Below are positions 40,653-48,520 of a DNA stretch of 64,000 nt, one piece after another. The translations under genes were made by a program, and so were the position numbers. Each line of letters begins with the position of its first letter. The first letter of the stretch is position 1. Source of the DNA: RGIG995 sp045635765 (lineage in GTDB: Bacteria > Bacillota > Clostridia > Oscillospirales > UBA644); contig JAZTWH010000011.1 of the NCBI GenBank assembly GCA_045635765.1, positions 1 to 64,000 on the forward strand, written 5' to 3'. The notes below the pieces were generated by a model, which saw only the letters and a program-made list of their open reading frames with translations, had not been told where the DNA came from and searched no databases.

Positions 40653-41777
40653 TCAATTTTTCCAAATTCCGGAGATGTCCAGGAGGTTTTCGATTCCGAA
40701 CCGGCGTTTGATCAGTTCCAAAAACAACAGACCGCAGGCAAAGGCGTCGGCACTGGACCGGTGGGCACCGGAAAACAAAATAGCACAGTATTTGCAGGCC
40801 TCGGAGAGCTTGTAACCGGGAAGTTTATTTCCTTCCTTGTCCCGAAGAAGCTCTCGGGCAAGGGGCAAGGTGTCAAAGACCTGCCTTCCGGCGGTGGGAA
40901 ACCCTTCCTTTGCCAGCATCCGCAGATCGAAGGGGGCGTTGTGGGCTACCAAGGGGAATCGGTCGGTAAATTCGTCCAAGGCCGGGATGATTTCGGCAAA
41001 GCGAGGTGCTTGACGAACCATTTCGTTGGTGATCCCGTTGACGGCGGTGGCCTCGGGGGAGATGCGGCGGTAGGGCTTGCACAAGGTTTCCCACAGGGCC
41101 GTAGGGCGGAACCCTTCAAATTTGACGGCGGATACCTCCACGATCTCCGCACTTGTCCCCAAGGACGAGGTCTCAGTGTCGATGGCGACGAAATTTCCCA
41201 GCTCCCAAGGGGTGCATCCGGCAAAGGTTTTCAGGATCACACACTCCGGCTTCCCCGGGGGTGCATCGCAGGGGATTCGCTGGATGGAAACTGACGGAAG
41301 GGCGGAAAACATACACTCAAATTCCGCCAGATAATAATCCACCACATTGTATTCGGAGGGATAGGTGTCGTGGGCCGTGGTCAGATACCGATGGACGACC
41401 TTTTCCGCATCAAGCAGCGGCCCCTTCCGGGATCGGGTCGAATGAATAGAGGGGGCCGCAGCGAGAATGGAATCCCCGGAGTGGGAGACAGAAACGGAAG
41501 CCGCGGAAGTACCGGCTTTGGAATGAGAGGCAGAAACGGAAGCCGCGGAAGTACCGGCTCGGGCTCCGGAATGAGAGACAGAAACGGAAGCCGCGGAACC
41601 CCCGGCTTTGGAATGGGAGATGAAAGAATGGGAGACGGAAACGCCGGCTTTGGAATGGGTTGCGGAGGGAGCGTCTTTTTGGTTTCGTGGAAGGGATTTT
41701 TGGCAAAGGATGCAAAGCCCCCGGTCGTCTACCGTGACAAAGGGGCCCGAGATTCCGCAACGGATACATTTACCCAT
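40653..41777 (-). CDS. DnaQ-type 3'-5' exonuclease with zinc ribbon and repeat linker
   Basis: This 374-residue protein has three parts. An N-terminal zinc ribbon (Cys4, Cys7, Cys22, Cys25) is followed by a low-complexity stretch (about 39-105) of repeated AGTSAASVSVSHS-like units. A DEDDh exonuclease domain follows with FVAIDTETSSLG (Asp200, Glu202), LVAHNAPFDLRM and HRSSADAFACG. Before the exonuclease lies a segment (about 115-165) of unclear type. It should remove nucleotides from 3' ends of DNA or RNA. The ATG overlaps the end of the ABC transporter gene by 8 bp (ATGGGTAA), so the genes are coupled. The linker is a coding minisatellite. Confidence 0.87.
   Translation of the reverse strand: MGKCIRCGISGPFVTVDDRGLCILCQKSLPRNQKDAPSATHSKAGVSVSHSFISHSKAGGSAASVSVSHSGARAGTSAASVSASHSKAGTSAASVSVSHSGDSILAAAPSIHSTRSRKGPLLDAEKVVHRYLTTAHDTYPSEYNVVDYYLAEFECMFSALPSVSIQRIPCDAPPGKPECVILKTFAGCTPWELGNFVAIDTETSSLGTSAEIVEVSAVKFEGFRPTALWETLCKPYRRISPEATAVNGITNEMVRQAPRFAEIIPALDEFTDRFPLVAHNAPFDLRMLAKEGFPTAGRQVFDTLPLARELLRDKEGNKLPGYKLSEACKYCAILFSGAHRSSADAFACGLLFLELIKRRFGIENLLDISGIWKN
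41465..41665 (-). repeat. Coding minisatellite in the exonuclease linker
   Basis: About five in-frame units of 36-48 bp with the core GAAACGGAAGCCGCGGAA (plus-strand reading) encode Ser/Ala/His repeats between the zinc ribbon and the exonuclease domain. Confidence 0.88.
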
Positions 41778-43524
41778 GAAGGTCTCCTTGCTCCGGATCT
41801 TCTTCCCGGAATTGGGAACGGTACAGTTCGGCGTAGATGCCGTTTTTCTCCAGAAGCTGTTGGTGGTTGCCCCGTTCGGCCACTCCGTCTGCAGTCAGGA
41901 CGATGATCTCGTCGGCGTTCTTGACGGTAGACAGCCGGTGGGCTACGATCAGGCCGGTCCGCCCTTGGCTCAGTTTGTCCAACGCCCGGCGGATCTGTTG
42001 CTCGGTCACGTTGTCCAGGGCAGACGTGGCTTCATCCAAAATCAGGATGGCGGGGTCCTTCAGAAAGACCCGGGCAATGGAAATCCGTTGCTTTTGTCCC
42101 CCGGACAGCTTTACGCCCCGTTCTCCCACGTTTGTGTCATAGCCCTGGGGCAGGGCTGTAACGAAGTCGTGAATTTCTGCTTTTTTCGCCGCTTCAATAA
42201 TTTCTTCTTCCGTGGCGTCGGGCTTCCCAAATCGGATATTGTCCCGGACGGTTCCCTCAAACAGAAATACGTCTTGGGCCACGGTTCCGATGTTTTTCCG
42301 CAGATCTTTGCGACGCAGACGGCGGATGTCCCGGCCGTCGAGGGTAATGGTCCCTCCGTCGATTTCATAGAATCGGGGGATCAGATTGCACAGGGTGGTC
42401 TTTCCTCCCCCCGACGGTCCCACCAGGGCCACGGTACGGCCGGCGGCAATGGTGAGGGACAGATTCTCGATCACCGGCTTTTCTTCCCCTTCCCGATAAG
42501 AGAAGGACACGTTGTCAAAGCGGATCTCCCCCCGGACTTCGCCCAATTCTTCGGGGTCGTTACAGTCCTTTTCCGGCTCCTGGTCCATGATTTCCCGGAA
42601 CCGGGCAAAGCCGGTCATGCCGTTTTGCAGCTGCTCAAAAATGTTGATCAGCTTTTTAATGGGGTCCAAAAACATGGAAATGTAGAGCAGAAACGCCGCA
42701 AATTCTCCGGGGTCGATCTCCTCCTTCAGGAAAAAGATCCCGGCGGCCACGAGGGTAAGTAAATACAACAGATCGGTCATCAGCCCCATGCCGGAAAAGA
42801 AGATCCCCATAATGCGGTACGACAGCTTTCGTGCATGGCGGAACCGATCGTTGGCCCGGTCGAATTTCTCTTGCTCCGAATCTTCTGCGGTGTAGGATTT
42901 TGAAACCCGGATCCCGGAAATGGAAGTCTCCAGCTCCCCGTTGACCGAAGCAATCTCTTCCCGGGAAAGCTTGAAGGCACGCATCATTTCCTTGCGGGTA
43001 ACCACCGCAAACAAAATGACGAAGGGAATGGCGGCATAAACGATCAGAGTGAGACGCCAATCAATGTCCATCATGATAAAGAAGGCCCCGATGAGGGACA
43101 AAAGGGACAGGAACAGGTCCTCCGGGCCGTGATGGGCCAATTCCGAAATATCCTGCAGATCGTTGGTCACCCGGGACATCAGCGAGCCGGTCTTGTTATT
43201 GTCAAAAAAGGAGAAGGGCAGCGACTGCATTTTGCGGAACAGATCGCTCCGCATATCTCCCTGCATCCCGACCCCCACCAAATGGCCCCAATACTGAATT
43301 ACAAAGTTCAGCAACGCCTTGACCACGTAAATGGCCAACAGAATCCCGCCCCACAGGAGAATCATCTGCAAATTCTTTTGGGGGACGTAAATGTTAATAA
43401 TATCCTTGGCCAAATAGGGATAGATCAGATTGCAGGCCGAAACCAGCAACGCACACACCATATCAATGAAAAACATCTTCCGATAAGGCTTGTAATAAGA
43501 AATAAAATTCCGTAACATCGGCAC
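41770..43524 (-). CDS. ABC exporter, fused permease and ATPase (MsbA/LmrA-like)
   Basis: This 584-residue half-transporter would work as a homodimer in the membrane. Six transmembrane helices occupy about residues 15-300. The nucleotide-binding domain follows, with Walker A GPSGGGKTT near residue 378, the Q-loop TVAQDVFLFEGTVRDNI, the ABC signature KLSGGQKQRISIAR near residue 483, Walker B ILILDEATSALD and the H-loop IVAHRLSTV. Substrates of such exporters are lipids, drugs or peptides; none can be inferred here. It is first in an operon with the exonuclease. Confidence 0.95.
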   Translation of the reverse strand: MPMLRNFISYYKPYRKMFFIDMVCALLVSACNLIYPYLAKDIINIYVPQKNLQMILLWGGILLAIYVVKALLNFVIQYWGHLVGVGMQGDMRSDLFRKMQSLPFSFFDNNKTGSLMSRVTNDLQDISELAHHGPEDLFLSLLSLIGAFFIMMDIDWRLTLIVYAAIPFVILFAVVTRKEMMRAFKLSREEIASVNGELETSISGIRVSKSYTAEDSEQEKFDRANDRFRHARKLSYRIMGIFFSGMGLMTDLLYLLTLVAAGIFFLKEEIDPGEFAAFLLYISMFLDPIKKLINIFEQLQNGMTGFARFREIMDQEPEKDCNDPEELGEVRGEIRFDNVSFSYREGEEKPVIENLSLTIAAGRTVALVGPSGGGKTTLCNLIPRFYEIDGGTITLDGRDIRRLRRKDLRKNIGTVAQDVFLFEGTVRDNIRFGKPDATEEEIIEAAKKAEIHDFVTALPQGYDTNVGERGVKLSGGQKQRISIARVFLKDPAILILDEATSALDNVTEQQIRRALDKLSQGRTGLIVAHRLSTVKNADEIIVLTADGVAERGNHQQLLEKNGIYAELYRSQFREEDPEQGDLHG

Positions 43525-43587
43525 TGTACCTTTCTTTTTTTATACCTTAATATTATAGCACATTTCCCCCAATTGTCAAGGACTTTT

Positions 43588-43616
43588 AAAAAAAAGCCCC
43601 GCGTTGTTCGCGAGGC
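43588..43616 (-). terminator. Terminator of mgtE, placed after a minisatellite
   Basis: On the minus strand GCCTCGCG pairs with CGCGGGGC around AACAA, followed by eight or nine T. It lies about 235 bp after the mgtE stop; the 39-bp repeats fill the interval. Confidence 0.88.
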
Positions 43617-43627
43617 CTTCAAGAGAG

Positions 43628-43862
43628 TACAAACCCATTCGCCAAAAGTATGGCGGCGACGGCGGTTATACGAACCGATTTGTCAAAGCACGGTGGCTGC
43701 GGTTACGTAAATCCATTTACCAAAAGCACGGTGGCTGCGGTTACGCAAACCCATTTACCAAAAGCATGGCGGCTGCGGTTACGTAAATCCATTTACCAAA
43801 AGCATGGCGGCTGCGGTTACGCAAACCGGGTTGCCAAAGTACTTGGCTGCGGCTACGCGAAC
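43628..43862 (-). repeat. 39-bp tandem array derived from the end of mgtE
   Basis: Five to six units, read on the minus strand, carry CGTAACCGCAGCCGCCATGC and TTTTGGTAAATGGGTTT. They align with the last 13 mgtE codons plus stop (CTGGCGAATCGGTTCGCGTAG), so the gene end itself looks like the first unit. Confidence 0.9.
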
Positions 43863-45229
43863 CGATTCGCCAGAAGGAGGGTGGCGATGGCAAAATAGGC
43901 CACCAAGGCCAGGGCGTCCACGATGGTGGTGATGAAGGGGGCGGCCATGACTGCCGGGTCAAAGCCGCACCGTTTGGCCAAGAGAGGCAGGATGCTGCCC
44001 ACGGATTTTGCGATGATTACCGTTACGGCCAGGGAAAGGGCTACGGTGAGGGACACGGCGGCGTCAATTTCCGGGGCGTTCAAAAGGGCTCGGTCTAAGA
44101 GCAAAATTTTCAAAAAACTGACGGCGGCCAGGGTCAGCCCGCTGAGGGCGGCCACTCGGAATTCCTTCCACAGAATCCTCCACACGTCCCGCAGACGGAT
44201 TTCCTCCAAAGACAGGCCCCGGATCACTGATACCGATGCCTGGCTTCCGCAATTCCCTCCCGTTCCCATGAGCATGGGGATGAAGGCGGTGAGGATGACG
44301 ACCGATTGCAATTTTGCTTCAAAGCCCGAGATAATAATTTGGGTAAAGGTGGCAGACAGCATCATGATCAAAAGCCAGGGGATCCGGTGCCGCCAGGTTT
44401 CCAATACTCCGGTCCGTAGATACGATTTTTCCGAAGGGGTAATGGCGGCCATTTTTTGGATGTCTTCCGTCGTTTCCTCCCGAAGAACGTCCATGGCGTC
44501 GTCTACGGTGACGATCCCCACCAGCCGTTCCTCCCGGTCCACCACGGGCAAGGCGAGAAGGTTGTATTTTTCAAAGAGATTGACGGCAATCTCCCGGTCG
44601 GTGTCGGTGGTTACGTAGAAGGGATTGACGGTCATCAGGTCGGAAACCAACGCCGATTGGTCGGATAACAGCAAATCCTTTGCCGAGACCACGCCCACCA
44701 GCTTCCGGGTCGGGTCGGTGACGTAACAGGTATAGACCGTTTCTTTGTCCACCCCCGTGCGGCGGATCCGCAAAAAGGCGTCCGCCACGGTCATGCGGCC
44801 GTCCAGGGATACGTATTCCACCGTCATAATGCTCCCGGCACTGTCGTCGGCGTAATTCAAAATCTGATTGATTTGCGTCCGGGTGCGGGAATCGGTGACC
44901 TTCAGAATCCGACGGACCACGTTGGCGGGCATTTCTTCGATTAGGTCCACCGTATCGTCCAAATACAGCTCCTCAAGAATGGAGCGTAATTCCCCGTCGC
45001 TGTAGGACCGAATGAGGAATTCCTGTAATTCCGGCTCCATTTCCACAAAAACCTCCGCCGCCGTTTCTTTCAACAGAAGGCGGAACAGGGCCGGAATGAC
45101 CTTTCGGTGGCCCGATTGGCTGAGATCCTGCAAAATATCCGCAAAATCCCGGGGTGCAACGTCCTTCAGCATCCCTTTCAGTTTGTCGTAGGCTTTTACC
45201 TGAAAAAGCCCGAGAATCATTTCTTTCAC
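43853..45229 (-). CDS. mgtE: Magnesium transporter MgtE
   Basis: MgtE is a dimeric, magnesium-gated channel for magnesium uptake. The 458 residues show an N-terminal helical gating domain (about 1-130), two CBS domains (about 130-255, with MTVNPFYVTTDTDREIAV) and five membrane helices (about 285-458) with the family's GTGGNCGSQASV near residue 330 and a pore-lining acidic residue in the last third. The start is GTG at 45229, 7 nt after GGAGG, rather than the open frame's earlier ATG. Its leader is unusual: an upstream ORF and a hairpin that pairs the ribosome site. Confidence 0.95.
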   Translation of the reverse strand: MKEMILGLFQVKAYDKLKGMLKDVAPRDFADILQDLSQSGHRKVIPALFRLLLKETAAEVFVEMEPELQEFLIRSYSDGELRSILEELYLDDTVDLIEEMPANVVRRILKVTDSRTRTQINQILNYADDSAGSIMTVEYVSLDGRMTVADAFLRIRRTGVDKETVYTCYVTDPTRKLVGVVSAKDLLLSDQSALVSDLMTVNPFYVTTDTDREIAVNLFEKYNLLALPVVDREERLVGIVTVDDAMDVLREETTEDIQKMAAITPSEKSYLRTGVLETWRHRIPWLLIMMLSATFTQIIISGFEAKLQSVVILTAFIPMLMGTGGNCGSQASVSVIRGLSLEEIRLRDVWRILWKEFRVAALSGLTLAAVSFLKILLLDRALLNAPEIDAAVSLTVALSLAVTVIIAKSVGSILPLLAKRCGFDPAVMAAPFITTIVDALALVAYFAIATLLLANRFA

Positions 45230-45236
45230 ATTGTTT

Positions 45237-45261
45237 CCTCCGTTTCTTTTTTCTTCGGAGG
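45237..45261 (-). promoter_or_regulatory. Hairpin hiding the mgtE ribosome site
   Basis: Minus-strand CCTCCG (45261-45256) can pair exactly with CGGAGG (45242-45237), the mgtE ribosome site, across a 13-nt A-rich loop. CCGAAG (45258-45253), overlapping the first arm, can instead pair with CTTCGG (45303-45298) inside the upstream ORF, which would free the ribosome site. Confidence 0.65.
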
Positions 45262-45275
45262 ACAGAAGCTTCCCC

Positions 45276-45365
45276 TTAGGTCGTCGCCAAAGCAAAACCG
45301 AAGTGATAGGTCACCTTCAGAATCTTCCATCGGGGAGTTCCGTTCCTTCGAGGGATTATGTCCAC
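45276..45365 (-). CDS. Possible leader peptide upstream of mgtE
   Basis: This 29-codon ORF starts at GTG (45365-45363) 7 nt after AAGGAAGGTGA, an excellent ribosome site. The peptide begins MDIIPRRNGTPRWKIL and ends hydrophobic (GFALATT). From memory, Salmonella MgtL, the leader peptide of the magnesium transporter gene mgtA, is MDPEPTPLPRWRIFLFR; the MD start, early prolines and PRW-basic-I run are similar, which could be chance or convergence. Codons 21-23 contain CTTCGG, able to pair with the arm that blocks the mgtE ribosome site, so translation of this ORF could set mgtE expression. Confidence 0.55.
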   Translation of the reverse strand: MDIIPRRNGTPRWKILKVTYHFGFALATT

Positions 45366-45377
45366 TGCGGTTTCACC
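45360..45377 (-). promoter_or_regulatory. Shared leader motif, copy 2
   Basis: GGTGAAACCGCAGTGGAC on the minus strand matches the CNNM/CorC leader motif (38165-38182) at 15 of 18 positions, including ribosome site, 7-nt spacer, start codon and GAC second codon. Confidence 0.7.
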
Positions 45378-45400
45378 TTCCTTTATGTAGATTTTTTGGG

Positions 45401-45422
45401 GGGTGTATCCCATTATACACCC
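45401..45422 (-). promoter_or_regulatory. Inverted repeat over the mgtE -10 box
   Basis: GGGTGTAT and ATACACCC, a perfect 8-bp inverted repeat with 6 bp between, cover the -10 box (45417-45412) and the expected start point. This is a typical position for a repressor operator. The regulator is unknown. Confidence 0.65.
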
Positions 45423-45440
45423 AAAATAAGAATCTGTCAA
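45412..45440 (-). promoter_or_regulatory. Promoter of mgtE
   Basis: Minus-strand TTGACA (45440-45435) and TATAAT (45417-45412) are 17 bp apart. The leader is about 175 nt long. Confidence 0.85.
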
Positions 45441-45492
45441 TCCTTATCATAACCCCGGCCAAAAAAAATATTTCACATTTTTGTGAACTCTA

Positions 45493-45521
45493 TTGACAAG
45501 CCCCCGCTTTTGTTGTATAAT
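45493..45521 (+). promoter_or_regulatory. Promoter of tRNA-Val
   Basis: TTGACA (45493-45498) and TATAAT (45516-45521) with 17-bp spacing, 14 bp before the tRNA. Confidence 0.85.
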
Positions 45522-45535
45522 ATACAAGCAAATTC

Positions 45536-45611
45536 GGACGGTTAGCTCAGCTGGTAGAGCATCTGCTTGACGTGCAGAGGGTCAGGGATTCGAGTTCCTT
45601 ACCGTCCACCA
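45536..45611 (+). tRNA. tRNA-Val (GAC)
   Basis: The cloverleaf is complete: acceptor GGACGGT with ACCGTCC, D-arm GCTCAGCTGGTAGAGC, anticodon stem TCTGC/GCAGA with loop TTGACGT (anticodon GAC), T-arm with TTCGAGT, discriminator A and an encoded CCA end. It reads GUC and probably GUU codons. Confidence 0.97.
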
Positions 45612-45612
45612 C

Positions 45613-45655
45613 AAGCACTCTTTGATCCTTCGGGGGAAAAGAGTGCTTTTTTTCA
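45613..45655 (+). terminator. Terminator of tRNA-Val
   Basis: AAGCACTCTTT (45613-45623) pairs exactly with AAAGAGTGCTT (45638-45648), followed by more T. A second hairpin (CACCTGAT...ATCAGGTG, about 45665-45696) with a T-run lies behind it. Confidence 0.92.
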
Positions 45656-45729
45656 TAACGTAAGACACCTGATCTGTCCCCTCGACAAATCAGGTGCTTT
45701 TTTATTTTCATTTAAAGTAATAAGGGGGC

Positions 45730-46947
45730 TTATTTCAATTTAAAGTGATAGGGAAGGCCGGCTCGGCGGGGGGCGTCGATTTCTCCCACGATCAGAGGTG
45801 CCAATTCCCTCAGAAGTCCGTCTGTGACGTTGCTGCCGTCGGGGGTGATTTTGTCCGGAGGGACGAGTTTGGTCTTGTTGGCAGCTTCTTGGATCGGGAC
45901 GGAGCCGAATCCCACGGCGTAAAGAGCTCCCGGCCTGCGGACGTAGGTGATCATGATCCCGGTTTTTCCTTCGTAGGCCGCCTTGACCGCCGCCCGGCCC
46001 AGGGAGACCGATTCGGAAATATCGGTGGCGGAAAGGCAGTGGGACGCACACCGCTGGGGGATATTCAGCTCTACGGAACGGGATTTGCACCCAATCTTGT
46101 CCTTGACCAGTTGGCTGAGTCTGCGGGCCGCCCCCGAAAGGGAGGTATGGCCAAAGGCGTCCTTTTTGCCCGACGGGTCGGCCCCGTACCGAGTTCCGTC
46201 GGCGGTATGGATCCCTTCCGAAACGGCCACCACCAAATTGGTCTTATCCTTTAGCTTTCTGCGGACGTCCTGCAAAAAACGGTCGCTGTCAAAATCGATT
46301 TCGGGCAGATAGATCAGATCGGCACAATCTTCTTTAAACAGCCGGGGAATTCCGGCCGCGGCCGTAAGCCAGCCCGCATCCCGTCCCATGATCTCAACGA
46401 TGGTGACGGAGGGCTCGGGGTAAACGGCACAGTCGCGGGCAATTTCCTGGACGGTGGTAGCCTCTTATTTTGCCGCCGATCCGAAGCCCGGAGTGTGATC
46501 CGTAGCGGGAAGGTCGTTGTCGATGGTCTTGGGCACGCCGATAATGATACGATGGTGTCCCAGGCGGGCGGCCTTCCGGGACAGCTTTTCCACCGTATCC
46601 ATGGAATCGTTTCCGCCGATGTAGAAAAATGCTCCGATTCCGTACTTCTCAAAGGTGGCAAAAACGGTATCGTAAACCGGATCGGCAAGATTTTGGGGCA
46701 ATTTCATCCGGCAGGAGCCCAAGGCTGCCGCGGGGGTCGTTTCCAGGGCGTAGAACTGGGAATCCGTGGAGATTTTTTCGTTGAGGCAGATGAAATTTTC
46801 TTCCAAAACCCCTTTTATTCCGTTCCGTGCACCGTAACACACGGCGTCGGGAAACAGTTCCCGACAGCCTTTCAAAATTCCGGAAAGAGTGGCGTTGATG
46901 GCTACGGTGGGACCACCCGACTGCCCCACCAAAATATTTTTTTTCAC
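45730..46947 (-). pseudogene. Pyrophosphate-type 6-phosphofructokinase interrupted by an in-frame TAA
   Basis: The reading frame encodes a phosphofructokinase of about 405 codons. The N-terminal part has GQSGGPTVAINATLSG, the catalytic IGGNDSMDTV and PKTIDNDLPATDHTPGFGSAAK. Asp in GGNDS and Lys in PKTIDND are the residues that mark pyrophosphate-dependent enzymes. At codon 162 (46467-46465) there is TAA followed by GAG, where relatives have Tyr-Ile or similar; the frame then continues unbroken with ATTVQEIA and MGRDAGWLTA. So this is one nonsense change rather than a frameshift. It may be a true pseudogene, a strain polymorphism or an assembly error. Flanking codons show no decay. Confidence 0.85.
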
Positions 46948-47212
46948 GTTTTGGGTCCCTCCAATCGTTCACGGTTTCGCCCCGGCGTTCTTGCCGGGCA
47001 TAACCTCAATATCGGTAGTTTACCCAAAATTCCGCCGACTTTCACTTTTTAGCAAAAAAGGTTTCATTCGGCGTTGGCTTTGACGGTTTCCAAAGTTTTT
47101 TGAAACAAAATGGGGGCCGGCTAAAAAGGCCGACCCTTGGTTTTTGTGTATTTTACGTTGCGGTTTTTCGGTGTTCTTCGTCTTTTACGAAAGACGGTGC
47201 CGTTGGGTTTTC
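46948..47212 (-). other. Spacer between phosphofructokinase and mreB genes
   Basis: It contains a terminator-like hairpin for mreB read-out or the upstream unit (GGCCGGCT/GGCCGACC around AAAAA, about 47113-47134), a small hairpin CGTCTTT/AAAGACG (about 47178-47195) and CCCCGGCG/TGCCGGG near 46980. No gene seen, and no clear promoter for the phosphofructokinase gene. Confidence 0.45.
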
Positions 47213-48238
47213 TTACAAAAACCGCTTTTCCGGAAAGTTGACCTTGGCGTCCCGAAGGGAATCAATGCGTTCCAAGGCGATGCCCGTGCCCTTGACGACA
47301 CAGCAGACGGCGTCCTCCTCCGTGTGGACGGGGATGCCGATACGGGCGGAGATCATTTGGTCGAAGCCGTAGATCAATCCCCCGCCGCCGGTAAGGCTGA
47401 TGCCGCTCTCGGCGATATCGGAAATCAACTCCGGTGCGGTTTTGGCCAGTACGTCGTGAACGGCTTCCACAATGCTCTTGGCAGGCTCCAGCAGGGCGGA
47501 CATGACCTCGGGAGAAGAGATGGAGATCTCTTTGGGAAGGCCGGTGGTGACACAGCGTCCCCGGACGGTCATGGTCAAGGTCTCCGGTCTGGGGGAGAGG
47601 CAACCGATTTTGATTTTAATATCCTCCGCCGTCCGCTGGCCGATGATGACGTTGTGTTCTTTTCGTACATAGCGAACGATGGCATCGTCGAATTTATCTC
47701 CGCCGCATTTGACCGATTCGGAGACGACCACGTCGTTCAGAGAGATGACCGCCACGTCCGCGGTTCCTCCTCCGATGTCGATCACCATTACGCCCCGGGG
47801 CTTGGAAATATCAATTCCTGCTCCGAGGGCCGCGGCCATAGGCTCCTCGATCAGCTCCACCCACCGGGCTCCGGCGTAGCGGGTGGCATCCCGGACGGCC
47901 CGTTCTTCTACCTCGTTGATCCGAGAGGGAACGCAGACGATGACGTTGGGCTTGATCAGGGAACGGCCGTTGGCTTTGCGAATAAAATATTTCAGCATTT
48001 TTTCAGTGGTTTCGTAATCGGAAATGACTCCGTCCTGCAAGGGGCGGAGGGTCACGATATTGTCGGGGGTGCGGCCCAGCATATCCAATGCTTCCTGCCC
48101 CACCTTCAGGACCCGGCCCGTATCCCGGTCCAAAGAGACCACCGAGGGCTCCCGCAAAACGATTCCTTTCCCTTTTACGTAAATGAGAACCGTGGCGGTC
48201 CCCAGGTCAATGCCAATGTCTTTCGCAAAAAATCCCAT
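47213..48238 (-). CDS. Rod-shape protein MreB/Mbl (actin homologue)
   Basis: MreB-family filaments under the membrane guide wall synthesis along the cell side. The 341-residue length is normal. Actin-fold nucleotide motifs are visible: IGIDLGTATVLIYVKGKG near residue 8, the phosphate-2 segment VMVIDIGGGTADVAVISL near residue 155 and the adenosine motif SLTGGGGLIYGFDQMI near residue 288. Start: ATG after GTAGGGAA. It is a single-gene unit with its own promoter; mreC and mreD are not next to it, so it may be an Mbl or MreB paralogue acting alone. Confidence 0.94.
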   Translation of the reverse strand: MGFFAKDIGIDLGTATVLIYVKGKGIVLREPSVVSLDRDTGRVLKVGQEALDMLGRTPDNIVTLRPLQDGVISDYETTEKMLKYFIRKANGRSLIKPNVIVCVPSRINEVEERAVRDATRYAGARWVELIEEPMAAALGAGIDISKPRGVMVIDIGGGTADVAVISLNDVVVSESVKCGGDKFDDAIVRYVRKEHNVIIGQRTAEDIKIKIGCLSPRPETLTMTVRGRCVTTGLPKEISISSPEVMSALLEPAKSIVEAVHDVLAKTAPELISDIAESGISLTGGGGLIYGFDQMISARIGIPVHTEEDAVCCVVKGTGIALERIDSLRDAKVNFPEKRFL

Positions 48239-48294
48239 ATGTTCCCTACTCCTAAAAAGCCTCGCGGCAGGCTGTGACGTTTATTTCGCTTTCC

Positions 48295-48323
48295 ATTATA
48301 TAATATTTCTTCCCGCTTGTCAA
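48295..48323 (-). promoter_or_regulatory. Promoter of the mreB-like gene
   Basis: Minus-strand TTGACA (48323-48318) and TATAAT (48300-48295) are 17 bp apart. Confidence 0.85.
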
Positions 48324-48409
48324 GACCGACGGTCGTTTTTTCTTGAAGAAACAAAGGAGTATGAAATCCAAACGTCTCTCTCGGGGGGCGGTCCTGAGGG
48401 GGACGTTTG

Positions 48410-48520
48410 GCCGGGCTTTTATCGGCGGGGGAGTATTGGCGGGGCTTTAGCGGGCTTTTATCGGCGTGTTTTTATTGGCGGGGCTTTTATTGGCTTGTTT
48501 TTATTGGCGGGAGCGGTTGT
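48410..48520 (-). repeat. 15-bp tandem units carrying the end of the first GPH symporter gene
   Basis: About six units near CCCGCCAATAAAA (minus strand) follow each other. The first is the gene's own end, CGC CAA TAA, so the stop codon is repeated in every unit. Confidence 0.85.

Noticed and set aside
43628..43862. CRISPR array
   Set aside because: Units follow each other without unique spacers, differ from unit to unit and include gene-end sequence; no cas genes nearby. The same applies to the other arrays.
45230..45405. M-box magnesium riboswitch in the mgtE leader
   Set aside because: The conserved blocks I remember (such as GGTGAGGCTCCT and GCTGCTGCCC) are absent; an upstream ORF and ribosome-site hairpin fit better.
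46465..46467. Recoding of the phosphofructokinase stop codon
   Set aside because: TAA is not used for selenocysteine or pyrrolysine, and no slippery site or structure is evident.
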